The notes under the pieces are model-generated. The model did not search any database. It had not been told where the DNA came from and saw only the letters and a program-made list of their open reading frames with translations. A DNA stretch of 64,000 nt from Lewinellaceae bacterium (GTDB taxonomy: Bacteria; Bacteroidota; Bacteroidia; Chitinophagales; Saprospiraceae): contig JACJYG010000005.1 of NCBI GenBank assembly GCA_020636215.1, positions 1,362,159-1,426,158 on the forward strand, given 5' to 3'. Positions 19,032 to 26,656 of this stretch are shown here, piece by piece; positions within the stretch are counted from its first letter, which is position 1, and the number at the start of each line of letters is the position of its first letter. The position numbers and the translations under genes were made by a program.

Positions 19032-19868
19032 CTATCTCACAATACAATGTGGCATTTTTTCTTCTAGTCCATTTAAAAATTCTTCATTTAATTTATTAGA
19101 TCGAAGGTCCAATATTTTGAGATTCTTCATCTCACTAAAATCCATTTTTATTGTATCAATGAGGTTAGCACAAAAAATCACTTCTTCTAGAGAGGTGATC
19201 TTACTAAAGCATTCAGGAATAGTTGTCAAATTATTATAACATGCACGTATCCTCTTTAGGTTTTTAAAATAACAGAATTGTTCTGGAATTTCTTTTATCG
19301 AATTCAAACCTATATCTAGGGCTTGTAGATTGCTAAGATCAGCGAGTGTGCCAGGTAGAGCCGTTAGTTTATTTCCTGAGATATTGAAATATACCAAATT
19401 AGTCAAATTCTTAACGTCATCATCGATTACATATAGTTCATTGTTGCTTATTTTAAAAGTTTTTAAATTGGTTAGTTTAAATATACTTTTGGGAATTACC
19501 TTAATTTTATTGTGACTCAATACTAATATCTCCAATCTCTCTAAATCACCAATGAAATCCGGGATTTCATCAATATTATGCCCTACAATATTCAGTCTTT
19601 TCAAGTTTTTTAGTTTACTGATTTCTGGCGGTATGTCATTAAGTTTTTCTTTATACGATAAAGTTAATTCTTCGATATTTTCTGGATTTTCTAGAGCATC
19701 TTCCAGTGAATTTACATTAGTAGGAATATAAGATAAAGGCAGATGTAAATCTACAAATTCTATTTCCTCATCCGTAGTCTTGAGCCCCTGATCTTTTCCA
19801 TTCTTTTTCATCAAATTACATCCTTGGAGCAAAATCAACAAAATTATGATATTTATTGTCTTATGCAT
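19032..19868 (-). CDS. leucine-rich-repeat lipoprotein
   Basis: The 278-residue protein has a lipoprotein signal (LILLQGC, Cys at about 17). About eight LRR units of roughly 23 residues follow from about 60 to 260 (LKNLKRLNIVGHNIDEIPDFI, LERLEILVLSHNKIKVIPKSI, LVYFNISGNKLTALPGTL). Such surface LRR proteins mediate protein-protein contacts. The gene is strikingly AT-rich compared with the neighbouring aguA. It is the first gene of the accessory island and was probably acquired horizontally. No attC-like palindrome is clear after its stop. Confidence 0.85.
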   Translation of the reverse strand: MHKTINIIILLILLQGCNLMKKNGKDQGLKTTDEEIEFVDLHLPLSYIPTNVNSLEDALENPENIEELTLSYKEKLNDIPPEISKLKNLKRLNIVGHNIDEIPDFIGDLERLEILVLSHNKIKVIPKSIFKLTNLKTFKISNNELYVIDDDVKNLTNLVYFNISGNKLTALPGTLADLSNLQALDIGLNSIKEIPEQFCYFKNLKRIRACYNNLTTIPECFSKITSLEEVIFCANLIDTIKMDFSEMKNLKILDLRSNKLNEEFLNGLEEKMPHCIVR

Positions 19869-20111
19869 TCTATATTGTTATCAATTATTTACAAATCTTT
19901 AAAATCAACAATCAGAGTCCTATTTGGACTCGATTCATTAGCCTTTTCATTTTGATAAATGATAATTGCTGCCAACGGCAGCCTGTGGAAAAACTACGGA
20001 AGGGCGAAATTTTGAATAGATTTCGATCCAAAACACAAGGACTGCCAAAATTTTCTTTTAGAAAGCCGATCAGCCCTACTTGATAATTTGTGGATGTCGG
20101 AGTTTTTTCAC
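19869..20111. other. intergenic region with inverted repeat
   Basis: No gene is apparent. AGCCTGTGGAAAAAC at about 19980-19996 is mirrored by GTTTTTTCACAGGCTG at about 20102-20117, so the ~100 bp between them is bracketed by an inverted repeat. A small hairpin, GCTGCC AAC GGCAGC, lies beside the left arm. The right arm abuts the attC-like site that follows. Confidence 0.5.
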
Positions 20112-20180
20112 AGGCTGACGTTTGGCGCCGGCGACGTGCCCAGCTTTTGCTGGGCATGGCCGCTGGCGCGATGTTCGGCG
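20112..20180 (-). repeat. attC-like recombination site A
   Basis: Read on the minus strand, this 69-bp imperfect palindrome begins with GCCGAAC (6 of 7 to the R'' consensus RYYYAAC). It continues through a near-complete stem (GCGCCAGCGGCCATGCCCAGC against GCTGGGCACGTCGCCGGCGC) with an AAAA loop and closes with AACGTCAGCC at the R' position. It lies about 10 bp after the stop of the 86-residue gene. Unpaired bases in one arm are also as in attC sites. The R' core is degenerate (GTC for GTT). Confidence 0.5.
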
Positions 20181-20189
20181 CATTCGCAT

Positions 20190-20450
20190 TCATATTGAAA
20201 CCACTTTGATATCTCCTTTATCACGAGTTTTTGTTCTACGTAAAACTGAATCTAAAATTAGTTCAATCGCTTCATCTTCCTTATTTTCATCCAAAGACAA
20301 TTCATATCCTCTAACATGCGCTTTACCTTCTCCTTCAAAAATAAGACCTAAATGAATCTCTGCTTTATATTTTCCCTCACCTTGATAAGTAAGATAAAAG
20401 AAAGCCAATTCTTTTCCATCTTTTTCAATCCTAAACTTCTTTTCTTCCAC
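20190..20450 (-). CDS. small acidic protein of unknown function
   Basis: An 86-residue charged, soluble protein (MEEKKFRIEKDGKELAFFYL..., GYELSLDENKEDEAIELIL). It shows beta-strand-like alternation in the first 60 residues and a helix near 55-70. No family recognised. It has no signal peptide. It lies 111 bp downstream of the coiled-coil membrane gene on the same strand, with no palindrome between, so the two may form one two-gene cassette ending in attC-like site A. Confidence 0.6.
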   Translation of the reverse strand: MEEKKFRIEKDGKELAFFYLTYQGEGKYKAEIHLGLIFEGEGKAHVRGYELSLDENKEDEAIELILDSVLRRTKTRDKGDIKVVSI

Positions 20451-20561
20451 TGGTTTATGTTTTATTCATTGAATTCGCTTATCAAAAACCAAACATCTCT
20501 TCTGTTCCATTTTTTCGTGGTTAATATTGGTTGCAATTGCGTTTTTAAAGATTGAGTTGAT

Positions 20562-21212
20562 TTAATTCACTAATTTCCTAAACTCGGATTCTATTTGATT
20601 CCTAAGAGTATTAATACGCTCAATTGATCGTTCAACTTCTTTTGTTTTCTTTAAGTGGTCAATTTGTTTAGAAATATTGTCGATTTCATTTTCAAATTGA
20701 ATATACATGCTGTTTAAATCTCCTCCATATCTTTCTTCGAATTCTTCCAGCGAACTTCTATGATCTAATAAAACATGTCTTGTTTTATTTAAATCATCTA
20801 ATTCTGTCTCAATAGCTTTTGAGATGGTTTCAGGGAATAATATTTTTTTTCTATTGAAGAAATAGTGTAGCTTGAGTAAATTGTTACCCCAACTAGCAAG
20901 ATTTGATTTGAGTTTTTCGTGTCTTTTATTTTGTTCTCTTGCCTGAAAAAGATTCATGTTTGAATAATGAATATTCGTGATAAGTTCAAATAGTTTTCCC
21001 ATTGCCTCAACTTGTAAGTTGTGATATTTAGAGAACTTTATCTCTGCTTTTTTCAATCTGCTATTAAACTTTGCTACATTTCTCTGTAAGATTATTTGCT
21101 GAATGAAAGCAATCAATGCTATCAAAAACAGAAAACCTAAGAATAAGATCGAATGATACTTTTTATAATCGGTAAAAACTTCTTCAATTACAGCTTTTAA
21201 TTCTGCCTCCAT
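20562..21212 (-). CDS. single-pass membrane protein with coiled coil
   Basis: The 216-residue protein has one strong transmembrane segment at about residues 19-38 (ILFLGFLFLIALIAFIQQII). A long, charged helical region follows (about 45-215), rich in Lys/Glu heptads (LKKAEIKFSKYHN, IDHLKKTKEVERSIERINTL), i.e. a coiled coil facing the cytoplasm. This architecture recurs in accessory and defence islands, but I recognise no family. Strongly AT-rich; probably a cassette gene co-transcribed with the 86-residue protein. Confidence 0.65.
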   Translation of the reverse strand: MEAELKAVIEEVFTDYKKYHSILFLGFLFLIALIAFIQQIILQRNVAKFNSRLKKAEIKFSKYHNLQVEAMGKLFELITNIHYSNMNLFQAREQNKRHEKLKSNLASWGNNLLKLHYFFNRKKILFPETISKAIETELDDLNKTRHVLLDHRSSLEEFEERYGGDLNSMYIQFENEIDNISKQIDHLKKTKEVERSIERINTLRNQIESEFRKLVN

Positions 21213-21297
21213 ATTAAATTGATTTCCTTTTCCAATTTTTTCTTCAAGTGTTACGATTATTCGAATTCTTTGTTTCTTTCTTCATTCCTCCGATTGC

Positions 21298-21357
21298 GCC
21301 GAACGTTCAGCATAGCTGCCGTGCCGCCTTTTTTGGTGGCATGGCCAGCTATGTCGT
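21298..21357 (-). repeat. attC-like recombination site B, interrupted by the group II intron
   Basis: On the minus strand the site has GTTCGGC (21304-21298) at the R' end, preceded by CTATGCTGAAC. The stem is CATAGCTGGCCATGCC against GGCACGGCAGCTATG, with a CACCAAAAAAGG tip. Its other end lies beyond the intron: joining the exons (CGT | TATGCC) restores GCATAAC on the minus strand, close to the R'' consensus, overlapping the TAA stop of the 281-residue gene. It shares TATGCTGAACGTT with site C. Confidence 0.55.
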
Positions 21358-23334
21358 GTGTGTGCCTCGAATGGGCATCGAAGATGACCGGTCGGGGCTA
21401 TCGAACAAAGATAGCCCAAAGCCGGAAATCTTTCACTCTGGGGAGATGGAAGTTCTCCTCACGCTAAAGTAAGTATGCGTGTAGCAAGCCGCAAGGGTTT
21501 CTGCCGTGAGGCGGAGTCTGAAGTAAGCGGGACTGCAAAAGCTGGCATGTACGGACAGGAACCGCATAAGAGGCATGGACGGGCCGTCAAGGTGGCACAA
21601 CACACCGAAGGCAGAACTTACAGCAGCCCATCGATGTAGATGCGGGCAGGGTCAGCGGAAAGAGGATGCACCTTACCGGGGGAGATCTGGGATTGCCGGA
21701 GGCGAAGCAGAGCGAACTTGTTTAGCAAGGGCTACCAGAAGTCAGCAGCGGCCATAGTAACGACTGGTTGAAATACCAGGCCCGTGAAGGGCCAAACATG
21801 GAACAGTCTGTCAGCGATTCGATTCTTCTGCCGAACTGGAAGCCGAACGGCGAATACTGGCAGGACGAACGGGTACAGGAAAAGACAGGACAAAACTTTT
21901 TACATGGAAAAGCGAAAAGACAATCTGATGCGCTGGGTGGTGGGCGGCCACGGTTTCGTGCGGGCCTATCACTCGGTACTCCGCAACAAAGGCGCAGCGG
22001 GCGTGGACGGCATGCAAACGGAAGACCTCCGTCGTCACCTGGCCTTTCATTGGGAAAGCATCAAAACGGAACTCTTGAACGGCGAATACCGTCCGCAATT
22101 GGCCAGGGGGGTGAAAATCCCCAAACCAAGCGGCGGGGTTCGACAATTGGGCATCCCCACCGTACTGGACAGGATGGTGCAACAGTCCATCCACCAGGTG
22201 CTAAGCCCAATCTGGGAGAAGGAGTTCTCTGTCTTCAGCTACGGATTTCGACCGAACCGCAGCGCACAGGACGCCCTCCAACAAGCCGTCGAGTACATCA
22301 ATTCAGGCCGGCAATGGGTGATAGATCTGGACTTGAAAAGCTTTTTCGACCGGGTCAACCACACCAAGCTGATGGATTTGATCAGCCGGAAAGTAGCAGA
22401 TAAAACATTGCTGCGACTGATACGGCGGTACCTCCGAAGTGGCATCATGGAAGGCGGACTGGTGCAAGCCCGCACGGAGGGCACGCCGCAGGGCGGGCCA
22501 CTCAGCCCGTTGCTGTCCAACATTCTGTTAAATGAACTGGACAGTGAACTGGAAAAGCGGGGCCACAAATTCGTGCGCTATGCGGACGATTGCAGCATTT
22601 TCCTAAACAGCAAAAGGGCCGCCGAACGGGTACTGGCCAGCATCAGCCGTTTTCTGGAGAAGAAACTCCACCTGGAGGTCAATCAAGAGAAAACGAAGAT
22701 CGTGCGCCCGGTCAACTTCACCTTGTTAGGCCACGGTTTCGTACCGGCCTACAAGAAAGGCGAACGGGGCAAATACCAGCTGAACATCGCCAGGAAAAGT
22801 TGGGAACGGCTCAAGGGGAAAATCAAGGAAATCACCCGCAAGGCCACGCCGAAAACAGTACAGGAGCGAATCGAGGCATTGAACCAACTCATGCGAGGCT
22901 GGGTCAATTACTTCAAGCATGCCACCGGGTACCAGAAGTTCAAGGATTTAGACGCCTGGATACGCTGCCGGCTGCGCTACTGTATCTGGAAGCAATGGAA
23001 ACGGCCCAAACGCAGAATGCGGGCCTTTCTTCAGTTAGGCGTGGAAGCGAGTTGGGCGAGGCGATTTGCCTACTCCCGCAAGGGCGGTTGGGCGATCGCC
23101 TGTAGTCCGATTATGGGCACCACGGTAACGGAAGCCCGGCTTCGGCAGAAGGGGTATATCCCGTTCTTGGAATATTACCTCAATGTCAAGCACGGCGACA
23201 AAACCAGGCCCAAACCAAAGTAGAAAGTGAAGTTCGTTTCATGAACCGCCGTGTACGTGGTCCGTACGCACGGTGGTGTGAGAGGGCAGAGGTGGCTAAT
23301 CCATATTACTTTTGGTCACCTTTCCCTACTCGAT
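21358..23334 (+). mobile_element. group II intron (complete), inserted in attC-like site B
   Basis: The 5' end is GTGTG (GUGYG consensus) at 21358, followed at once by a stem TGCC TCGAAT GGGCA as in domain I. Two-base ambiguity exists because GTGTG also starts at 21356. Intron RNA motifs follow, including AGAAGTCAGCAGCGGCCATAG just before the ORF. Domain V is at about 23242-23285 (GAACCGCCGTG...CACGGTGGTGTGAGAGG). Domain VI is at about 23290-23320, and the intron ends CCCTACTCGAT at 23334. The ORF is on the plus strand, opposite to the cassette genes. Total about 1977 bp. Confidence 0.82.
21904..23223 (+). CDS. group II intron reverse transcriptase/maturase
   Basis: A 439-residue intron-encoded protein. 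RT motifs are in order: NKGAAGVDGM (28-37), IPKPSGGVRQLGIP (72-85), SYGFRPNRSAQDAL (112-125), DLDLKSFFDRVNH (141-153), GTPQGGPLSPLLSN (193-206) and the catalytic YADD (226-229). A maturase X domain follows (about 300-410, RGWVNYFKH, RCRLRYCIWKQWKRPK, RKGGWAIACSP). There is no HNH endonuclease domain, as in endonuclease-lacking intron classes that target single-stranded or hairpin DNA. The frame is open back to 21784, but ATG 21904 gives the usual short N-terminus. Confidence 0.93.
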   Translation: MEKRKDNLMRWVVGGHGFVRAYHSVLRNKGAAGVDGMQTEDLRRHLAFHWESIKTELLNGEYRPQLARGVKIPKPSGGVRQLGIPTVLDRMVQQSIHQVLSPIWEKEFSVFSYGFRPNRSAQDALQQAVEYINSGRQWVIDLDLKSFFDRVNHTKLMDLISRKVADKTLLRLIRRYLRSGIMEGGLVQARTEGTPQGGPLSPLLSNILLNELDSELEKRGHKFVRYADDCSIFLNSKRAAERVLASISRFLEKKLHLEVNQEKTKIVRPVNFTLLGHGFVPAYKKGERGKYQLNIARKSWERLKGKIKEITRKATPKTVQERIEALNQLMRGWVNYFKHATGYQKFKDLDAWIRCRLRYCIWKQWKRPKRRMRAFLQLGVEASWARRFAYSRKGGWAIACSPIMGTTVTEARLRQKGYIPFLEYYLNVKHGDKTRPKPK

Positions 23335-24179
23335 TATGCCTCGTTTTTCTTTATCTTGCTTTGAATTGAGGACAAAGCTTTTTTTACTTCATCCTGCTTT
23401 TTCTTTTTCTCTAATTCTTCAAGTTTTTCATCTAACATCAACTCAATTCCAACTTTCATAATTGGAAAATACTCTAAGCATTCGTTTTCGCTTAACTCAT
23501 GTATTCCCTTGCTCAGTATGCCATAAATCATCTTGTTTTCACTTAGAAATGATGGTAAGTGATGTTTCAACAACTCTATCTTTTCGTCCATTCTTCCTCG
23601 AATAAAATCATCATTGTTCCATCCTTCTTCTTGTTGAGCGACTTTATGGGCTTCTTCGATTAAGTCTTCAAAAATTCGCCTTAAATAAACAAATGAACCT
23701 ATCCCGACTCCATGTGTGGTTAATCCAACTGCTCTGTTGAATTCTTTATATTTTTCCTCTGAGAGAACAGGTCTATATTTTTGAATCATTGGCTGATTTA
23801 AAGCAGCTAATGATGGATATTGTCCTACTTTTTCTATGGTATCATCAGTTACCTTGAAAAAAAACATAGACTTGTGAGATCTATCCCTTGTACATTCTGT
23901 TTCAACGAAATAATACTGATTCAAAAGTTGTTGTTCAACCACATTATAATTTGAGGAAAATCTATTTCTTAAATCTCTAAAAGTCGGAATCCTATGTCCT
24001 CCAATAACTAGTTCTCTATTTGTCCCTTCAAAAGTGCTACTTGAATTACACTCACTACAATGATAGTCGATTGTTCCTCGATAATGTTTTAGGTTAAAAA
24101 GTAATTCGTGTTCTTCAACTGTAAATGTGTCTTTCTGATATAAGGCGTCATTCAGCAGTAGCTCTTCTATTGGTTTCAT
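23334..24179 (-). CDS. unknown cassette protein with CxxC motif
   Basis: The 281-residue soluble protein has an N-terminal part with a possible zinc knuckle (YHCSECN, about 40-46). A central segment follows (FRDLRNRFSSNYN, CTRDRSHKSMFFFKV). The helical C-terminal half contains a conserved-looking GVGIGSFVYLRRIFEDLIEEA and SKGIHELSENECLEYFP. The C-terminal pattern recalls proteins found in defence islands, but I cannot name a family. Strongly AT-rich. The stop codon TAA uses the last base of the group II intron as its final base; without the intron the frame would still stop (TAA or TAG, depending on the exact intron start). Confidence 0.7.
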   Translation of the reverse strand: MKPIEELLLNDALYQKDTFTVEEHELLFNLKHYRGTIDYHCSECNSSSTFEGTNRELVIGGHRIPTFRDLRNRFSSNYNVVEQQLLNQYYFVETECTRDRSHKSMFFFKVTDDTIEKVGQYPSLAALNQPMIQKYRPVLSEEKYKEFNRAVGLTTHGVGIGSFVYLRRIFEDLIEEAHKVAQQEEGWNNDDFIRGRMDEKIELLKHHLPSFLSENKMIYGILSKGIHELSENECLEYFPIMKVGIELMLDEKLEELEKKKKQDEVKKALSSIQSKIKKNEA

Positions 24180-24203
24180 TTTTTATTTTTTTATTCAATG
24201 AGG

Positions 24204-24526
24204 CATAACTTGTTTATAAACGCATTGCGTATATCCCCCTTTTATTAGGGAATATACGCAATAAGACCTTTCAGGTTTATTTAATTAAGCGCCCATTCTA
24301 ACAAAAGCTTGTGGCTAGTCCAAATCCGAGATAATGATAAGCGGAAAAGCAAATGATCATCCTTCCCCGTCTCCAAAAACCTGCCTTTCCTCCTACACTT
24401 TCTCACTTGGTAATATACGGAACATTGTCCCAATAGTTTCGTATAAAAATCTAAGAGCTTGTTCAAATTTACGTTAACCGGCATATTGTCAACTCGGCCT
24501 ATTTAGCATGCAGTTAGGAATATGCC
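24204..24526. repeat. about 325-bp direct repeat, copy 1
   Basis: From AACTTGTTTATAAACGCATT to TTAGCATGCAGTTAGGAATA this stretch recurs at 25684-26014 at roughly 85-90% identity by eye. The two copies bracket the IS5-type fragment and the PIN toxin-antitoxin cassette. Copy 1 carries a strong hairpin (ATTGCGTATAT...ATATACGCAAT, about 24223-24262) that has decayed in copy 2. It also has GAGCTTGTTCAAATTT (about 24449-24464), absent from copy 2 and reminiscent of an IS terminus. No gene is seen in it. Confidence 0.75.
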
Positions 24527-24722
24527 CCAGCTGCCAATGCTGCTGCCCGCCTCTCTGAACCGGGCCGTCATCATGCCAGCCCTCAATGGCTTCATCGCTG
24601 AAGTATATGGTAATGCTGCCCCGGTTGACAAGGGCTTTATTATAATCGCTCCAGTTGAGGACGCGGTACTTTTCCTTGGCCTTATCTGCTGAAGTGTAGG
24701 TATCCTTTTTTATCTTTGACAT
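24489..24722 (-). pseudogene. truncated IS5-type transposase, N-terminal fragment
   Basis: ATG 24722 opens MSKIKKDTYTSADKAKEKYR, followed by NWSDYNKALVNRGSITIYFS and DEAIEGW. This is the conserved start of IS5/IS1182-like DDE transposases (W-x-x-Y-N-x-x-L-x-x-R-G-S). After about residue 58 the similarity stops abruptly. The remaining residues read into the adjacent direct repeat (HIPNCMLN also occurs in copy 2). No DDE catalytic region remains, so this is a dead fragment. Translation could still give a 77-residue peptide. Confidence 0.7.
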
Positions 24723-24834
24723 GGGCTGGTTGGTTGCATTTTTAGTTGTCGTAAACCAAAGATACAACTCCAGCCCAACCTTTCATTCAGCACCTATTCA
24801 TGCAACAAAGCCTATTCTCATTATTTATTCTTGA

Positions 24835-24898
24835 TGATAACGTTCAGCATAAACGGCGCGCCACCTCTTAGGCGGCGTGATCGTTATGTGCGTTGTTC
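24835..24898 (-). repeat. attC-like recombination site C
   Basis: On the minus strand: AACAACG, then CACATAACG (R''/L''), a stem CACGCCGCC against GGTGGCGCG with loop TAAGA, then CGTTTATG, spacer CTGA, and ACGTTATC (L'/R'). CATAACG pairs with CGTTTATG and the outer AACG with CGTT, leaving a few extrahelical bases in one arm, the bipartite attC layout. It lies 20 bp after the stop of the PIN toxin gene. Of the three sites in this island it has the clearest architecture. Confidence 0.6.
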
Positions 24899-24918
24899 TG
24901 CATCGCCCTATCCATTTA

Positions 24919-25359
24919 TTATTTTCCTTTGACTAACTTCCTCAGTTCTTCCAAATTAGTTACCCGCTCAAATCCTTTTTCTTTCAATCCTCGGTATAAT
25001 TTTTTGTCACCTGTCCAAAGCATTCCTTCCGTTTCAATAGCTAAGGCTACGAAACTGACGTCCTTTATATCTATCCCTTCAGTAAGCTCAATCGCCTGAT
25101 TCCAACTTTCTTTTGAAATTTGATTCTCATTAATGAAATCTATTCTTTTGAGCACGATATAGAGTAGTTCTAAAAAATCTCCCTCTGGAATCTTTGTATA
25201 TTTCAAAATCTTTTCCTTCTTGTCAAAGAGCTCCACATAAAGCATGTAGCAGGAATACTTTTCATGATCCTGAAGGTCCTTCAACAGAAAAGTCCCAATT
25301 ATGCCATTGGAACTCATCAGGGTGCTTATCAGAATATTGGTGTCGATTATTATTTTCAT
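24919..25359 (-). CDS. PIN-domain toxin
   Basis: The 146-residue PIN domain starts MKIIIDTNILISTLMSS with the first catalytic Asp at residue 6. Further acidic residues are Glu in YVELFDKKE, Asp in DVSFVALAIE and Asp in WTGDKKLYRGL, the usual four-acid Mg site of PIN RNases. As a toxin it would cleave RNA unless bound by the antitoxin. Its ATG overlaps the stop of the upstream 70-residue gene by 4 bp (ATGA), typical for type II toxin-antitoxin pairs. It is followed at once by attC-like site C, so the pair looks like one gene cassette. Confidence 0.88.
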   Translation of the reverse strand: MKIIIDTNILISTLMSSNGIIGTFLLKDLQDHEKYSCYMLYVELFDKKEKILKYTKIPEGDFLELLYIVLKRIDFINENQISKESWNQAIELTEGIDIKDVSFVALAIETEGMLWTGDKKLYRGLKEKGFERVTNLEELRKLVKGK

Positions 25360-25568
25360 GGCTGGGGTTCCGTGAAAACTTTATTGGCTTTTTCTAATTC
25401 CTGATTGATCTCTTGAGACAATGATTCAATCTCTTCTTCACTCGCCTCGCTTTTCGCAACAATCATCTTGTACCGGATAAAGTCAATGAAATCCTGGACA
25501 TCTCGCATATCGATCAACCCTTTTGGTATCGATATCAACAGTTCGTTCGGATTATTAGTGATTTTCAT
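25356..25568 (-). CDS. antitoxin of the PIN-domain pair
   Basis: A 70-residue acidic protein (MKITNNPNELLISIPKGLID...) with a beta-like start and then an amphipathic helix (SEASEEEIESLSQEINQELEKANK). It is immediately upstream of and overlapping the PIN toxin gene. Size, acidity and position identify it as the cognate antitoxin. The DNA-binding fold is not certain; the short N-terminal strand could be MetJ/Arc- or AbrB-like. It is the promoter-proximal gene of the cassette. Confidence 0.72.
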   Translation of the reverse strand: MKITNNPNELLISIPKGLIDMRDVQDFIDFIRYKMIVAKSEASEEEIESLSQEINQELEKANKVFTEPQP

Positions 25569-25683
25569 GTTCTTCTCTTTTCTTTAACCAATTCTTTACC
25601 CCTTCAAAAGGTTCCTCCACAATTTAACCTATTTCCTCTTTAGATCAAAACCTTCCTAATCTCTTTTCTTTTCATGGTGGTGC

Positions 25684-26014
25684 ACAACTTGTTTATAAAC
25701 GCATTGCGTATATTTCCTCTATAAAAAATTGCATATATCCCTTTTTTATTAAGGAATAGGCGCAATAAGCCCTTTCACGGTTTTTCATTGAAGCGCCCAT
25801 TCTAACAAAAGCTTGTGGCTAGTCCAAACCCGAGATAATGATAAGCGGAAAAGCAAATGATCATCCTTCCCCATCTCCAAAAACCTGCCTTTCCTCCTAC
25901 ACTTTCTCACCTGGTAATATACGGAACATTGTCCCAATAGTTTCGTATAGAAGACTAGTTACGTTAACCGGTATATTGTCAACTCGGCTATTTAGCATGC
26001 AGTTAGGAATATGC
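25684..26014. repeat. about 325-bp direct repeat, copy 2
   Basis: Second copy of 24204-24526, in the same orientation. It has diverged by insertions near the start (ATTTCCTCTATAAAAAATTGC) and lacks the GAGCTTGTTCAAATTT segment. It lies in the 1.1-kb gene-free stretch between the antitoxin start and tRNA-Ser, which otherwise holds the repeats listed next. Confidence 0.75.
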
Positions 26015-26017
26015 TGC

Positions 26018-26516
26018 TGCCCGCCTTCGCTCTCCGCCTGCTGAAGTTTATAACGAAAGCGGGAAAAGCTACGGCGGGCGGAGGGGTTGGCTGCGCCCAT
26101 CCCGGGGAGCAATATGGTCAACTTCAGGAAGGGTGTGCTTTTTAGGAGGTGACTTCGAGTTCAGCTCCTAAATTGGAAGCTCCGAAAAGTAAGGGGATGA
26201 GCGGGAAGTCATCCCCTTACAACCAGGCTTGATATTCTAAAGTTGACGGCATTGGACTTCGAGTTCACCTCCTAAATTGGAAGCCCGGAAAAGTAAGGGG
26301 ATGAGCGGGAAGTCATCCCCTTACAACCATGTTCAGTGTGGGGTTTTGCGGACACTGTCCGCCGAAGCCTGCCATTAAGAATTTTCCCCAAAAAAGGGCA
26401 ATGCGAAGAAGAAAAGGAGCCCGCCTTCGCTCTCCGCCCGCTGGAGTTTATAACGAAAGTGGGTAAAGTTGCGGCGGGCGGAGGGATTGGAGGAGGGGTT
26501 GGCTGCGCCCATCCCA
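26018..26516. repeat. nested GC-rich and hairpin repeats
   Basis: A GC-rich unit (GCCCGCCTTCGCTCTCCGCC...GGTTGGCTGCGCCCATCCC) occurs at 26018-26104 and again at 26418-26516. Between them a 75-bp unit is present twice with a 104-bp period (26151-26225 and 26255-26329). Each contains a perfect 12-bp hairpin, GTAAGGGGATGA / TCATCCCCTTAC with loop GCGGGAAG. GTCAACTT (26117) and AAGTTGAC (26240) form a further inverted pair. No gene is visible. Confidence 0.75.
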
Positions 26517-26529
26517 GCGGGGGGGGCTA

Positions 26530-26656
26530 CAACTCTTTTGGGGTGGCCTTTCAGGCTTTTTTCCATTTAGAAAGGCGGTGGCGCGGAACGAGCTCCAGCC
26601 ACCGCCTTTCTAAATGAAAAAGGCCGCCAAAATGGCGGCCCACCCCAAAAGAGTTG
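26530..26656. repeat. 127-bp compound palindrome abutting tRNA-Ser
   Basis: The outer arms are 17 bp and exact (CAACTCTTTTGGGGTGG at 26530-26546; its complement at 26640-26656). The inner arms are 19 bp and exact (CATTTAGAAAGGCGGTGGC at 26564-26582; complement at 26598-26616), with a 15-nt loop. The right outer arm ends exactly where the tRNA's discriminator base begins, so sequence just 3' of the tRNA is inverted and duplicated. Confidence 0.8.
26617..26640 (-). terminator. intrinsic terminator of tRNA-Ser
   Basis: On the minus strand GGCCGCC ATTTT GGCGGCC is followed by TTTTT. It lies 16 nt after the tRNA 3' end and is nested inside the larger palindrome. Confidence 0.8.

Noticed and set aside
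21768..22403. A 211-codon frame overlapping the intron reverse transcriptase
   Set aside because: Different frame over the RT motifs; the RT frame has all conserved motifs including YADD.
24281..24484. A 67-codon minus frame inside direct repeat copy 1
   Set aside because: Lies wholly in the repeat, is not preserved in copy 2, and has no recognisable domain.
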